64,000 nt of DNA, from positions 20,844,001 through 20,908,000 of the forward strand of contig CANUEZ040000024.1 in assembly GCA_948099385.1 (NCBI GenBank), written 5' to 3'. Source of the DNA: Fasciola hepatica. Taxonomy: Eukaryota; Platyhelminthes; Trematoda; Plagiorchiida; Fasciolidae. Under the pieces are notes generated by a model that made no database searches, was not told the DNA's origin, and worked only from the letters and a program-made list of their open reading frames with translations. Position numbers and translations under genes: made by a program. Positions 11,531-23,760 of the stretch are shown one piece after another. Every line of letters begins with the position of its first letter. The stretch's first letter is position 1.

Positions 11531-14500
11531 AACGCTATACTGCATTACTTTGTCTAACGATCTCAACCAGTGAAAGGGGATATTCAACGTCACTTCAATG
11601 TCCCTTGGGGAAAAGTATAGCAGAGCCTTTCTTAACGCCTCTAATAGCAGGTGATTCTATCTGATAAATTTATATAGTGCACAAAGTGCTTTTAGTGCGC
11701 CCCTGTTTTTCAGCGATTTCCCGTTCGCGTATACAACTAGGATAACAAAGTTTGCCGTGCATATGTTTCTTCCTATCTATATACCGAGACTGTGTACAAA
11801 TCTGGCATTTCATTTGGGAAAATTCATTTTATTTCGAGTGATATACTTGAAGGATTTAAAACGCCCTTAAAGCACTCCCTACGCAATAGGAAAAACAGCT
11901 AACTGATGATCGAAAAGAAGGACATATGCTACTAAGAACAGAAAACCACCAGCCTCATATACACGATAAAACATAATGACCAGTGGTGGTCATCAGACGG
12001 GGCTGTGAACCCTTCAGTGCCTGTTTCGAATCTCCGCTCCAACGCCGAGCACCCACCAAACGGCAGCCTTAAATGGGCCGTGAACTCTTTCCTGAAATAT
12101 TTTACTGTTGCGGCATAACAGAGAGGAAGCAAATAAAAATAAACAGAGAGTTTTCTCAGTTTCGAAATGTTGATATTCTTTTCGCCAGTGGTACTGAAGT
12201 CTCTTCCATTTGAGTGGACTCTTCTCGTCAGCAAACTCCAAACGTTTTCAAATCGAGAATGTGAGTGGACCAACCAATGATCCGATGAACCTCTACAAAT
12301 GCCATATTTTACTGTCAAACGTAATGCTCATTGCAGCGTTATTTTCCGAGAGGGCATCGAACGGCTCTGATATTTCTGAACTGCAGGTAGTGAAGACAGT
12401 CAAAGTCATTGTAAACAATTCAGCTGTCTGCTTCCCTTCTGGAACTACCAACTGGGACTTACTGTTTGCAAAAATAACACTTCAGATCGTCACAGAGTGC
12501 CCATCAAATTCTTGATGACCGAATTCAGGTTTGCTTTTTTATTTGTCACATCAAAACTAGATTAAGTCATCGGGGCCGTTCAAGATGAACTATTTTCAAC
12601 ACTTAATAACAGGTTATTCCATTCTTCCTTTTATGTTACCTGATTTCTGCCCCTTTCAAATCGATCTGAAATATGACTGTCAGTCATTCAAGGTACTGTT
12701 CTTATGTTTCTGCAAATTGGGTGTGTCTCTGCTTATAATGATAGCTGTGCACGGCAAAAACCAACACTCAGTCGCATGAACCTCCGCAATTTCAGTGCAC
12801 TTGTCACTTAGTTGGATGCAGAACGTAAACTTGCCTCCCAACCTTTTCTGAGATATGTCTTCGTACCCCACATTTCTTTTTAGATGTGCAACTGCTTGGA
12901 TCCTTTAAAAAGTTCCAGATACCCTTTGCTGATGTATGCTATATTTATTTTATCTCGCATTTGGCACATATTCTCCCTTTGCTCCGATGTTGGTAACCGC
13001 CGTCCGTATAGCATTCTTTTGTTTTCATGAATAAAAGGTCAGAATTTGTGATTTTGATTTGTTCAACTGAGTGCTTTTTGTTTACAGGATATTCATGGCA
13101 TGAAATTTGCGTGGTGATACGTTACGGGGTATCCCTCAAGACAACTGTTGTATTTACGACCAATTCCGCCAACTGAATGAGCTATAGCGTGCACTGTTTT
13201 GACAGTGATCAAGGGACGCTCTAAAAGTATTTCACACCCTTTAGATGCGTCACTGAGGAAAATAGCGATATTTCTAAGTCAAAATTCAAATCCTTATACA
13301 ATCTCAATGCAGGGGTAAAACGAGACTTCCACTCTTATTTCATGATGCCATATATAAGCTTTTGCGAGAAATGGCCTAAACATTGGAGTGCGTCAAAATC
13401 GTTGTTGTGCATTAGATTGAACTATCAGCGCAACATGTTTTCGTGAAACCATTTTTATCATCCATTTCCGAGAGTTGTTTAAAATATAATGCCAGAGGAA
13501 GGAACTTGAGCTCCAGTTTTATCTAAAGTACAATGTTTTGTAGTTTACTGCACGATTTAATATTTTATGCGCTTGTGCTCTACAGAAACCCCCCTGTTCT
13601 TGTTTTTGTTTATGGCTGGCGTTCATCTGATCGTCCTCTTTCTGTATCAGAGGGTATGCTAAGATGGCAGTTAGCTGGTGTTCATCGAAGGCGTCGATGA
13701 CTCTAAGATGAAGATCTCGATTTATAGGAAGTTAGTTTACTAGCTTATAATAAAATTCGGTTTTAGAAAGCAACATGGTATATACGTCTCCTTAAAAAGT
13801 ACAAGGAAGTAAAACTTATCTTTCTTATTTCACTCCTTACCTAAAGTAACTGGCACGGTTCTCCATCTTGTACCGTATGATAAAAGTCTCAAAAGGAACC
13901 CTTTTAAGAATAAATGTTCTCTTACTATGATGACTCGCCTGATGACCAATATCGGTTTAAAATAAAGTAAAATTATACTTCCTTTGTTAAACCCAACTGT
14001 TTTTGATGATATAACGAGTTCATACAGAATTGTATAATAAAATGGTCCTCCGTAGAATCATTCTGGAATAAAAATACGAATCCATTCTGATTAACTTTAA
14101 AAAGAGGATAGGTACTGTCCCATTTGTGTGATGATTGTTTATCTGCAAAGCCGTGGATCAGTAATGCCAGGCAAAATTGCACATAATTTATTAGAATCAA
14201 CTTAGAAAACAGCCAGATGAAGGGGGTTGTTTCTGCTGCTTGTAATCATTATCCAGATTCAGAAACACCTAAGTCATACAATTTTCAACAACTGGGAAAC
14301 CTTATTCCTACCAGCCAGACCAGCATGAAAAGAGAGCACTTAGTCCTGGAAGAACCCTTTAAGAGACCATTTATTTTATGTCGTGTAATCTGGAGAATTT
14401 CGCCAAATTCGCTAGATATGGTGAAAAATATGAAAGATAACTTAATTTTTCTATAATATACTTTAGTTTATGCAAACGTTTGGCATTGAAAAAAAGTCGA

Positions 14501-16330
14501 ATTGTGCCAAGTAATTTCTCAGGATTTTTACCTATTATATTGTTTTCTAAAACAAAAATGAATTTGAAGTTAACAGAATGACATTTTAAGGTGGAATATC
14601 GTAGCGTAAATTATCAGAAGTCAAAAATAATCAACGCAAGCCGCGGTACGTCCACAAAAAGTCACAAAATATCGTTGTTGTATTTTCGACGGCACCATTT
14701 TTGTGTCCGAGCAAATACCTAGTCAGCACAGTAGTTCCAAATTGGCCTCAAATTAGTCCCGAAAATGTCCGTAATGTTAAGAGAATAATCTTAATTTAGT
14801 CCAGTTTGGAAGGCCCCAGAGATATTTTTGGGCCAATTTTGAACACAGAGGGAACGCAACAACTTGTGTCTCTTCTTCTGAAATTTCGGTGAGCAGTACT
14901 GTATTAATTGGTCTTTAAATATTAGTTAATGAACTTTTATATACTTCCATCTGAGAAAATAAAGTGATCTGAGTACGTCCTTAAAAGTCACTTTCCAAAG
15001 TTTGGGTACGTCGTGGTGTTCAGTATTATCATAAATTACGTAATGCAGCTTAAACTACGTTTCTACCAATAACTTGAGGTGTATCTTCATGTCGTGAGCC
15101 ATGCCTAAAGTAAAGGGCAGAGTTCTCTGCCCTATATCGCATTATTTAAGTGGCACAAAAATCACCAAAGAGACTCGAGTCTTTTGTTACCAAGTGTTCA
15201 TCCCCCATGCAACACATCCATAAAAGGCCCATGTTGGAAAGGCATAAGCAAACTGCAGGGGAGCTGTGGGAGCTATCATTACCACGTTTGGGTAGCACTA
15301 CCTGGGACGTGCGGGCATGTTTAGACTTCGGGAAGAAAGCGCGCAGGGGACTGGGACACTTCTTACAGCCTTCAAGTAAAACTTTCTGTTGCTTCACCTA
15401 AATAAACTTAATCAAATCTTACTATCCTGTCGTTCTGAGGCACTGCTTTACCAATTAATTTCGAAAATAACGCCCTACTTTTTGAAAAATTCACATAAGT
15501 CATACATATTTGCAAACTACACCCATTAACAAATATGGTTCATTCACTCCTGTTGGTTCAGTTGGTTGGTGGGGCATTTCCTTCCTTTATACTCTGTTAT
15601 TGTCTGCAAAGGTAAATGGTAAGTATATATATATACTTTTGATTTTCATCAAAATTCCTTCATTGATATTAGCAATTTGATTGATGTTTAAACACTGCAA
15701 GTAAAAAAAATTAAACTTGAAGTAGACAGATCTTAAGTGAATTGTATTCCGTGGCACGGTGTTTTCTTAATTCTTTAGCCCACGCTTGCACAATAAGTGA
15801 CGAAGTTTCACTGTATAACTTATGTGCATATTGCAGAAGGGGTTTTGAACGCTCAGTTGGCAGTAGCTATCACCTATCCCACTCAGACCGAAAGTAAATA
15901 AACCGAAAATTACTGATGCGAACCAGCAGCCACAGTTAACAATAAATTAACTCAACTTCCATTAACTCAACACGGTATATACATGCACTAACGGTGACCC
16001 TCGCCACTATCCTGGCGTTGCGTCTTATATATACATATTTCTGACCTTAGCTGCCCAAACTTGCCCTTAGTACCATAGCCAAAACCAGAGCGCTGTTGGC
16101 TATGCCAACGCTGTCAACAGAACTATGGACAATTTCCGCTCTTGCTCACAGTAGCTGTGTGCAATGTACTGCCTTGGTTTTGCGCTGGTTTGGCTTATAA
16201 CCCCTTGTAGCACACAGCTTGTCCATTATATCCGTTTCCAAACTGCTTTCAACCGGCTTGTTTAAAAGCCATTTTTCACAGGTTGAATTTAAATCAAGCA
16301 GTAACTCAAAGTGGTTGGACCGGTGCAACG
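11527..16330. other. AT-rich DNA, nothing recognised
   Basis: Scattered frames of 60-128 codons on both strands show no domain. A perfect 9-bp hairpin sits at 15,114-15,133 but has no context that gives it a role. A weak tRNA A-box-like string on the minus strand near 13,165-13,185 lacks a partner B-box. Confidence 0.45.
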
Positions 16331-16870
16331 TTTCCGAACAAAAGGCTCGAGGTGAGCTCTTTAGACTGCGATCAGCACTGTCTTGCCGGCAGCCGGAAAT
16401 ATTTATACCTACTTATATGGTTGTAGTACAACCTCACTTAGAAGATAGCTTGCAGGCTCGGACACACTTCTACAAATGGAACGCCGCCTTCTTAGTGAGA
16501 GTTTGACTTCTCGCGAAGCAAACGTTTGAAGGCCAAAGGGGTTAGACGTATGCACAGAGACTCCGTGGTCTCAATTTTTTCATGTGGAAAAGGAGGGGAC
16601 TTCGATGGGGTTTTAAGAAAAGTTCAAGGTAGTGAAAGGTTTTTCTGACCTTAGGCCGGATAGTCTATTCCAAATTGTTTTGGATTCCCAAACAAGGAGA
16701 CGCGAGAAGAAGCCGACAAAATTTCGACCTAAGCTGATAACCAGGTAGCACTTCTTTTGCAACAGGGTAGTGAACAGATGGAACAGTCTGCCTGGTAGAA
16801 CGACAGACCTGCAGACTGTCCATTTATTTCAAGGGCGCTCCAAATCGTAAATGGTCGGAAATATTTCTTA
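16331..16870 (+). pseudogene. CR1-like LINE, C-terminal end of ORF2
   Basis: Plus-strand frames give the conserved segment that follows the reverse transcriptase in CR1/Jockey-group LINEs. First comes SEQKARGELFRLRSAL, then PEIFIPTYMVVVQPHLEDS (family PHLEYxxQ), with the latter ending in frame at 16,503. After frame changes come GQRGLTYAQRLRGLNFF and RRLRGDFI-like residues. The terminal FFCNRVVNRWNSLPG is at about 16,758-16,800; this FF-x-RVVxxWNxLP motif is diagnostic. Stops at 16,504 and elsewhere make it a pseudogene. The element is 5'-truncated, because no RT core is seen upstream. Confidence 0.65.
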
Positions 16871-17157
16871 ACAGTGAGTTCTGAGTATGCTCACCAGATG
16901 GACGAAGGGTAGAACTATGGCCCGTCTGAGGTGTATTGTAACTGACGTTTTTGTTTGTTGCATACTATCTCAGTGAACGCTTCAGACGCATAATGCCTAT
17001 CACAGTTGATGTGAGACGAGGTTCTACGTTTTCCTCTCATTTTTAACGGGGATTCGACGAAATACACTCGGCAGTGGTGGGTGCATAACTGGTGTGCATA
17101 CCATCGAAGTAATTATGGGGGCTTGACTGGCCGTGGCTATTACCTGTCCTGTGCAAG
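16871..17157 (+). other. 3' untranslated region of the CR1-like LINE
   Basis: It lies between the decayed C-terminal block and a short tandem repeat tail, as in CR1-group elements. No other content was seen. Confidence 0.45.
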
Positions 17158-17176
17158 CTGAACTGAACTGAACTGA
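17158..17176 (+). repeat. (CTGAA)n tail, probable 3' end of the CR1-like LINE
   Basis: Just under four tandem copies of CTGAA. CR1-group LINEs usually end in a short tandem repeat rather than poly(A), so this probably marks the true 3' terminus of the element starting upstream at 16.3 kb. Confidence 0.55.
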
Positions 17177-18149
17177 TAAGAACGAAATGGACGACCGGAT
17201 TACTGTACACTTCGATGAGCATTTTATTCCAATCTAACGGTTTTAATAGATTGAAATACCCTTCAATACTGATTTAAAAATCATTCTATACCATGCGCCG
17301 TAAAATGGACGAAATAAGGTTTATTATTTAGGATTCATATTCTGGGAGAGAAAAGTGGGCAAGGTATGACGTAATTTGAGAAACGTGGCAAAAATCAACG
17401 AATCACACCATGTATTTCATGCTGGTGGCATAGATCGCTCGGAGATCGCTCAGAAACCACTCACAAGCCGCTCAAAAATCGAGCAGTTCTAGCGACGTTC
17501 AACTTTGCTCATGAGTTTGAGACACTTTCTTGTTTATCTGAACTTTTTCTGTCCAACTTGGTAGCCTGTTGGCCACTTCATACGCACGCTACAAGCAGGC
17601 TCATGCAATAAACGCCAATTCCTTCCTTTACCTCAAGAGTCACAGGAGGCAATGCTCTGGTTATCCTGTCCTCGATACGCAAGGCATTACGCCGACGGAC
17701 GGACGGTCTTGGAGTCTCGAAGTGGTACATGGGTACCAGGCTTAAGCCAAAATGTTCCCGCATCTAGTGATGAGCTTGTTATCTGGTCCATACGTAGCAA
17801 GAAAGACTAACGAACGGGTGCATCTAGGGAAACAGCGTAGTAAGACTCAGCCAAGCTTACAAGTGCACTAGCTCAAACCGCTCGGAAACCGGCCGAAAAT
17901 CGCGGTTTCGGAGAGATATCGCTAAGCACGTAGCAAAACCAAACTCCAAAATTTCCTCTCCCAGCGTTCCCAGATGCATCTACGAAAAAAATTGTTCTTC
18001 ACAGGCTCGTCTGGGAACTCTCAATAAAGTCGAAGCACCTGGAGATCAAAGAACTCACTAGTGCAAAAATGTGAACGATCTAGCAGATTTTTGTCAAGGC
18101 ATGGACAATGAACTGAACTATAATTTTCATTGTAGCAAAATAAGTGTGA
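17177..18149. other. Non-coding; scattered copies of the fold-back motif
   Basis: No coding frame. Near 17,433-17,480 and 17,866-17,935 there are GC-rich strings built on CCGCTCRGAAACC and CCGGCCGAAAA. They resemble the motif inside the fold-back repeat directly downstream and suggest older pieces of the same repeat family. Confidence 0.45.
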
Positions 18150-18985
18150 AGCCGCTCCGAAACCGATCGGTTTTTGGCCGGTTTTCGATCGGTTTTTACT
18201 ATGACGCCGATAGGTTTCCCGTCGGTTTTGGTCGGATTGCTTGGTAGCCACTTTACACTGATCAACATTAAATTTATATGAAGGAAATCGAAGATCGAAG
18301 TAACGTGCAATGCTCGATTGTGGCTTTATTTTATTGTATTGATTTAATTCTTCAAAATGTCCTGAAAATCTCAGTATAGATTGCTTCATTTTATTCCCTC
18401 AAAATGAGTAAAATAAGAACAATTAATTGGAAGGCCATGAATTAGAAGACAGGATTGATCATTGTGATAATTAATTTGGATTGATTAAAGAAATTAACGA
18501 AGCATATCACTTATTTCACACGATTAGCACAAACCGCTCAGAAACCGTCCATGAAACCGGTCTGGAACCACTCAGAAACTGCTTAAAACCCGGCCAAAAC
18601 CCAGCCGAAACGGATCGGTTTTTGAGCGGGTTTTGGCCGCGTTCTGAGCGGTTTGTGCCAATCGTGTGAAATAAGCGATATGATTCGTTAGTTTCTTTCA
18701 TCAATCCAAATTGCTTATCAAGATGATCAATCCTATCTCCTTACTAATGACTTCCCAAATAATGGTTCTCATTTCACCCATTTTGAGTGAATAAAGTGAG
18801 GCAATCTATACTGAGATTTTCAGGACATTTCGAAGAATTAAATCAATGCAATAAAATAAAGCCACAATAAAGCTTTGCACATTACTTCGATTTTCTTCAT
18901 GTAAATTCAATGTTGATCCGTGTAAAATGGTTATTAAACAAGCCGACCGAAAACCGATCGAAAACCGATGGTTCGAAAGGGGTGG
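18150..18985. repeat. Imperfect fold-back (inverted) repeat, about 0.8 kb
   Basis: Two arms of about 400 bases are inverted copies of each other around a centre near 18,590. Paired landmarks are 18,260-18,269 with 18,909-18,918 (GATCAACATT against its complement) and 18,472-18,543 with 18,640-18,711. The latter is a long AT-rich stretch ending in ACCGCTCAGAA on one side and starting TTCTGAGCGGT on the other. The tips and outer ends carry a repeated GATCGGTTTT / GGCCGGTTTT motif. No transposase is present. It looks like a non-autonomous fold-back or MITE-like element. The open frames crossing it (for example minus 18,021-18,389) read its repeats and are not genes. Confidence 0.75.
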
Positions 18986-19749
18986 GTGCTTTAAGGGTTC
19001 CCATATGGGAAATTATAGAGTTCTTCAATGAATAGAAATAGCATCTCTACTTTTTGATGTTCCTGAATCTGATGACAAGAAGAAGATTCCTCTTAAACTG
19101 CATAATGAAAAATTTTTTAGTGGACTTTTTGGGACTACAAACACACTCCTGCGTTGGCAGCGTCCACTCTTAATTTTAATGACCGACTCTTCTGCCGGAA
19201 GTTAGTTTCTGACAAAATATTTGAATTTTCAGTCATAAAATAGATTTCCAGGACTCCCAGTAACCGTACTGACTCAATCGCATATCCGGAAAACAAACAG
19301 AAATTCGCTGCGCGATAACTGTGTGAGATATTAACGCGGGACCTCATGCTCAAGGACGAATAGAAGCATTCATGTCGGATCAGGTCACAAGACTCGCGGC
19401 TTTTTCCAGTGCAAGTCCGGCTCCTCCATGGCTGCAACGTTTCCGCTGTGCTTCGACCTCCAGGTGGACCGAATTTTGTGGCTGATCGGCGATAAAACTC
19501 AAGCTGCAAATGAAAAGCAGGTCCGCTCTCGAAGAACCGCCCGTCAGGTTGCACTGACAGGTCCAGTGTCTCAAGTAACTGTCACACTCACCTTCGAGAG
19601 CTTCCGGTGGGAACAACTGAGCAAGTGGAAAAGGCCGTAGTCTGGGGTGTTTTACGGATGTGCTGTGTCTTAGGATGGAAGCAGGGAGTAAAACCTGTAA
19701 TCTGAGGATATGCTCATTTGGGCAGGTCGTAGCCCGGGAAAACCTCGTC
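18986..19749. other. Nothing recognised; composition changes here
   Basis: This is the transition from AT-rich DNA to the GC-richer transposon graveyard. Reading frames of up to 139 codons (minus, 19,135-19,554) have no known domain. Confidence 0.4.
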
Positions 19750-20540
19750 CCAGCGGTCCTCCGGCTGTCATTTTAGCGTGATAACGCTATTCGCTGCTAC
19801 TACACGGGGTGGCGGGTTGTTCCAAGGGTTCATTACGTGAAGCAAGAAGAAATGTACCCGATCTCTTCTGATGGCCCTGAGCTTCATTAGTGTGTGTTCG
19901 TATTCCCTGAGCCCGTCGGTGCCGGACAACCCGTCAAGCCGTTTGAAAGCCCCTATCAGATCTCCCCTTGCGGTTCGCCTGTTTGGCGAGCACAGATCGA
20001 TTGCTCTGGGAAGTTCTCTGGATGTCTTGCCCCGCAGCCAGTTGATTGTCTTGGTAAGTCGTCTTTGGACCGCTTCTATCAGCCTTTTGTCTCTGAATTG
20101 TGCCGCTGCCCAGGCCTGAAGGTAGTATTCCGGGGTCGGGCTAGCATACTCTTTGTAAAGCAGCTATATTGTTTCTGCTTCCCGAGACCTGACAGTCTGA
20201 TACAGTTGAAACAGACGTATTACCCTTTGCTGCTGCCTCAAGGCACTGTTGGATGGGTTCAAAAGTGTCGCGCACCTGGACACCAAGATCTTTTATGAAC
20301 TCAGTGGTCCAGACTACACCAGGCGACCCTCCATCGAAGAGCGGAGCCGTTCTTCCTCTGCCCTGGAGCAGCCGTCTGGAATTACCTCTGTTTAGGGGAA
20401 GCTCTCATGTTTCAGTCCACCCTCATATTCTGACCAAGTCTCCCTGTACCCAGTGTGAAGGCGGTTCCCCGACAATTTTGGGATTGTCCACGAAGGGGAA
20501 ACCCAAACAACTCAAGGCGTCTACCAGGTCATTTATTTAG
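19750..20540 (-). pseudogene. CR1-like LINE, C-terminal part of ORF2
   Basis: Minus-strand frames contain the post-RT tail of a CR1-group LINE. FIKDLGVQVRDTF is at 20,300-20,262, then LIEAVQRRLTKTINWLRGK near 20,080-20,024. ARGDLIGAFKRLDGL follows near 19,970-19,925, and the terminal LLHVMNPWNNPPPRVV lies near 19,835-19,790. In the family these are the AVQRRxTKLI...RGDLIxxFKxL...VVNxWNxLP blocks. Frames shift between blocks and stops are present. It joins the RT remnant immediately upstream on the same strand. Confidence 0.65.
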
Positions 20541-21440
20541 CTGAAGAACAAATGAGGCCCATGCACCGACTCCTGCAGAGCTATAAATTGCTTCCTTAGC
20601 CAGAACACGAAGCTTCCGGCCTGTGGAGTATGCCCTAACCCAGTTCGGCTCCCCTTGTGCTTTCCTCATCAGCTGCTTTTTGAGCAACAGCAGCCTGCCT
20701 TTGACCTGGTCTAGGGCCTTCCGGAAATTCAAATAACATACTTCAGCTCACTCGCCTCTGTCCATTCTGCCGGCCACTTCTTAAGAAAACGATGAGGATT
20801 GCGTTAGACATGACCTCCTCTTTACAAGTCCGTGCCTCCTTGCTGTGACTGTCCTGTGGTAACCAAAGTGCGTTGTGATCCTATCCGAAGCATTTAGGCA
20901 CCATCGGCGGCAGGCTAACGGGCGTAAAGTTGGATGCAAATACCCCCAGCCATCTCCCTTGCGGAGGGGCACTACTGTGGCTTTCAGCCAGACAGAAGGC
21001 AGTGTGGTCGAGACTACTGGCTTGCCGAAAATAGCTCCAGCTCCCCGGACACAATGCTGGCCAGCGGAAGCAGGGTGGTGGAGTGAAGTCTTTCTGGTCC
21101 GAGAGCCTTATTTCGTCCTAACCGACCGATTGCCGGTTCCACTTCCACGAGTCTGTAGGACATGGAGGCTTCAGCACATGGGGCTTGAGCCAATAACGAA
21201 GTCCAAATTCCTGCACCAGCGAGCTTAGGGATGGATCCCACCGGGCTGTGTCTTCTGCCTTTGAGTTCTACTTCTCTTGTCTGCTCTGTGAAGAAAACTA
21301 GGTTCGGACTCGATTCGCAGTCGGGAGAACATGTCAGTCCCACGGTTATGAGCTGGGTCCTTTTCCAAGTCTAGCTCTCCCTCAAGAGTGTCATAAATAC
21401 TGGCAGAGCAGAGGTAAAATGCCGATAACGGTAAGTTGGT
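20541..21440 (-). pseudogene. CR1-like LINE reverse transcriptase (remnant)
   Basis: On the minus strand the RT core appears in order. NKALGPERLHSTTLLPLASI is near 21,120-21,060 (family KAxGPDGLHPxLL). LPSVWLKATVVPLRKGDGW follows near 21,005-20,945. Next is a damaged NFRPVSL block, then FRKALDQVKGRLLLLKKQL at 20,729-20,673 and VRAYSTGRKLRVLAKEA near 20,640-20,590. The motif A aspartate context (FRKALD) remains. The YADD box is not found because the sequence breaks up after 20,540. Multiple frame changes mark it as dead. Confidence 0.65.
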
Positions 21441-22289
21441 TAGCAAGGAGAATAAAATGGGGATTGTGGGGCCGTGGGGGCGATGTCGGAGAAGTGGTTA
21501 TAATACAGAGAAAATAAGGTGACTATAAGGGGAAGGCAGCCGAATTCGGCAATGCCGTTCGCTTATTTTGGTGTAGGTGCACTCATGGAACGCATCAGGT
21601 CACTAAAGATCCAACCTTGACTTAAAAGCTAAAACTGAGATGAGGGACACTACCCCAGCAGGCAGTGCTTTTGATGGAAACTTCAACGGAATCTGTATCT
21701 GGTTTCCTGTATCCTATTTTCTAGAGATTCGCACTGCCACAACAGAAAAAGCAAACTGCGCCCGTTCCTGTGGTCATGACACGGCAGTAGACTACAATTG
21801 TCTGACCACTGTGGTAAGGGGGGTGCAATATTTTTTCATGAGGGTTGCACGTGCACAATAGGCAAAGACACAGAAAGAAATCCAGATGAACCAGAGCTCA
21901 GTAAGTGCATAAGCAGGCACCACACTGGCCCTGACAAAGATAGGTGTGTCAATCTGTCGTAGTTTCACAAATCAGCACGTCTGTCACTATCGGTGTCGGT
22001 GTCGACGCCTGCTTACGTACTCACTAAGCTCCGGCTCACCGAGTTATCTTCCTGTCTCTGCAGACTGTGCAAACTCAACCCACAGGAAAGAACACCACAT
22101 TGAAACGCCAGAAATGGTTCTTGAAGTCAAAACGCCACTAGAAGTACCTGAAACAGAACCCGGTCCGTCGAAAGAAGGCCAATACAAGCTGGCTTCCGTC
22201 GGGCTTACTTTGCCCTCTTTCCTCGGCATGAAGACTTCCGTGACTCAAAACCATGCTGTCCACGCGAACTCAACGAGCCGAGGTTCCAG
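21441..22289. other. Decayed middle of the minus-strand CR1-like LINE
   Basis: No confident domain. It separates the RT remnant from endonuclease-like residues upstream on the same strand, so it was probably the linker. The plus-strand frames at 21,640-21,861 and 21,946-22,296 show no domain. Confidence 0.4.
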
Positions 22290-22670
22290 CGCCTGAAAGG
22301 TTCCACAGGGATTTCTATTTCTGCAGCTGGTCGGGGTATATTCGAGAATATCTTCAGAGATTTCCAAAGTCGGCCAAAGCATCGTCCCCCTAAGGCTGCT
22401 GCATGGAGATGAATAACACCTACCAAGCAGACTGGTGCCGTAGGGAACACCAAAGTATTTTGGAGTACAGCCCGCATTCCATCGCCTAAATAAGCCCGGC
22501 GAAAACCGGGGAGCTGTGGTTCGAAAGCCCCGGCTTTTGTCAGAAGGTTCTTCTCCAGATTTGTCGAGCCAGGATCGTGGACTGAAGTATTAGACAGGGT
22601 CATTATGGAGGCAAGTGAATCCGCCCTTTGCATGGAATTTCCCACACCTTCACCGTCACCCATGCAGGCA
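22290..22670 (-). pseudogene. CR1-like LINE endonuclease fragment
   Basis: The minus frame at 22,205-22,663 carries RAVLQNTLVFPTAPVCLVGV followed by LWKSLKIFSNIPRPAAEIEI. This resembles the part of CR1-group endonucleases where a VVGVxYRPP block precedes the GDFN motif. The YRPP and GDFN residues themselves are lost. The call rests mainly on position and order (endonuclease upstream of RT, same strand), so confidence is moderate to low. Confidence 0.4.
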
Positions 22671-23509
22671 CTGGGAACAGCTTAGCGAATAAAACAGGTA
22701 GACTCTAATAGTTAGCCCGATCAGCTGGCGGTGCATTGCACAGCTGCTGCGGTGAAGCCGCGGCCTTACCCCAGAGAGGGGGCCGCAGAAGCTACGACAG
22801 CGGACAGATGAATTTGCTAACCGCCCTTGAGGCCATGGGCAAAGGAGATTCAGCCAGTGGCCTCAACGTTCTGTATCGCGTCAGGACAGTTACCATTGCC
22901 GGTAGTTCGGCGATTGCGCCAGAACCTGTGGACACAAAGGACAGTGCGGGCTCCACCTTCAAACTTGTACCTTTGAGTGGCCATCTACTGCACTTTGAAG
23001 CTCCTAGTAAATATGCTCGCAAGGAATTGCATACAGGCTTTAGTCGGCACCCGAGGCAGCGTATTCACTATTTTGTTTTCAATAATGTGGGCTGCAGGTG
23101 AGGAATTGTCAGTCTTCCGGACTTCGCCTGAAGGCAGCTACCGGCACCGCAGTAGATCCCCAAGTTGACAAAGTCCCGCTAAAATTGGACGGTGGCAAAC
23201 AAAGTACCATATTACAGTGGGCCAAAGACCATTCCGGCCGGTAGTTCTGGGGATCGGCTACCCAGCAAAACATGTGTCAAAGGTTGATGTGGCCCGGGAT
23301 ATAGTTACCATTCAGGCCGATATAATATCCCTTGTGCAGCCAGCCGTACCCACAGTGGCCGCAATTAAAAACGGCGCGGAACCATCATCAAACAAACAGA
23401 ATGACTTGAGCTATGTTTTTACTGAATTTTTCGCAGTGTTAGAAACGGAAAGCGACAAATTCTGTCGTATTTGCTGTCTTCAACTCCTTCGTATTGTTCT
23501 ACACCTCAA
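22671..23509. other. Unassigned; probably gypsy-related
   Basis: Plus-strand frames at 22,736-23,101 and 23,217-23,663 are the longest here. Their first halves have no domain I can name. They lead into the gypsy RT fragment, so they may be decayed protease or spacer. Confidence 0.3.
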
Positions 23510-23760
23510 AGGACTCCCACTGATAACCACCAGGCGAAGAAAAGATGGTGGACTACATGCCACAACAGGATACTATTCAGCCTCCCCATTCACCGTCGGC
23601 ATCGCTCGCGGTGTCATTCGAGAGAAAGAATGGTTCCCCTCGGTCTGTGTGGGGTACCACTGACTAAAATCCACCACGGAAAATAACTTTCATTTGCCTA
23701 GGATTGATGAAGCCTCGGACACCTTTTCCGGTGTTTCACAATAAACCGTGTAGATCATCA
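23510..23760 (+). pseudogene. Ty3/gypsy reverse transcriptase N-terminal fragment
   Basis: The plus-strand frame gives EEKMVDYMPQQDTIQPPHSP followed by SASLAVSFERKNGSPRSVW, ending at a stop at 23,662-23,664. About 30 bases on comes FHLPRIDEASDTFSGVSQ. The family order is a block like MLxxGIIxPSxSPWASPVVLVxKKDGSxRFCVDYRxLN followed by YPLPRIDExLDxLxGAxxFSxLDL. Catalytic YxDD is not reached. Point changes, stops and truncation show it is a relic. Confidence 0.6.

Noticed and set aside
13160..13200. Second tRNA-like A-box on the minus strand
   Set aside because: The A-box is poor (extra bases) and no B-box follows at the right spacing.
15114..15133. Perfect 9-bp hairpin (AGGGCAGAG / CTCTGCCCT) as a terminator or small RNA
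   Set aside because: No gene upstream, no T-tract, and short hairpins of this size occur by chance in 64 kb.
18021..18389. Minus-strand frame of 122 codons as a gene
   Set aside because: It lies largely in the fold-back arm and its flank; the sequence follows the repeat motif and has no domain.
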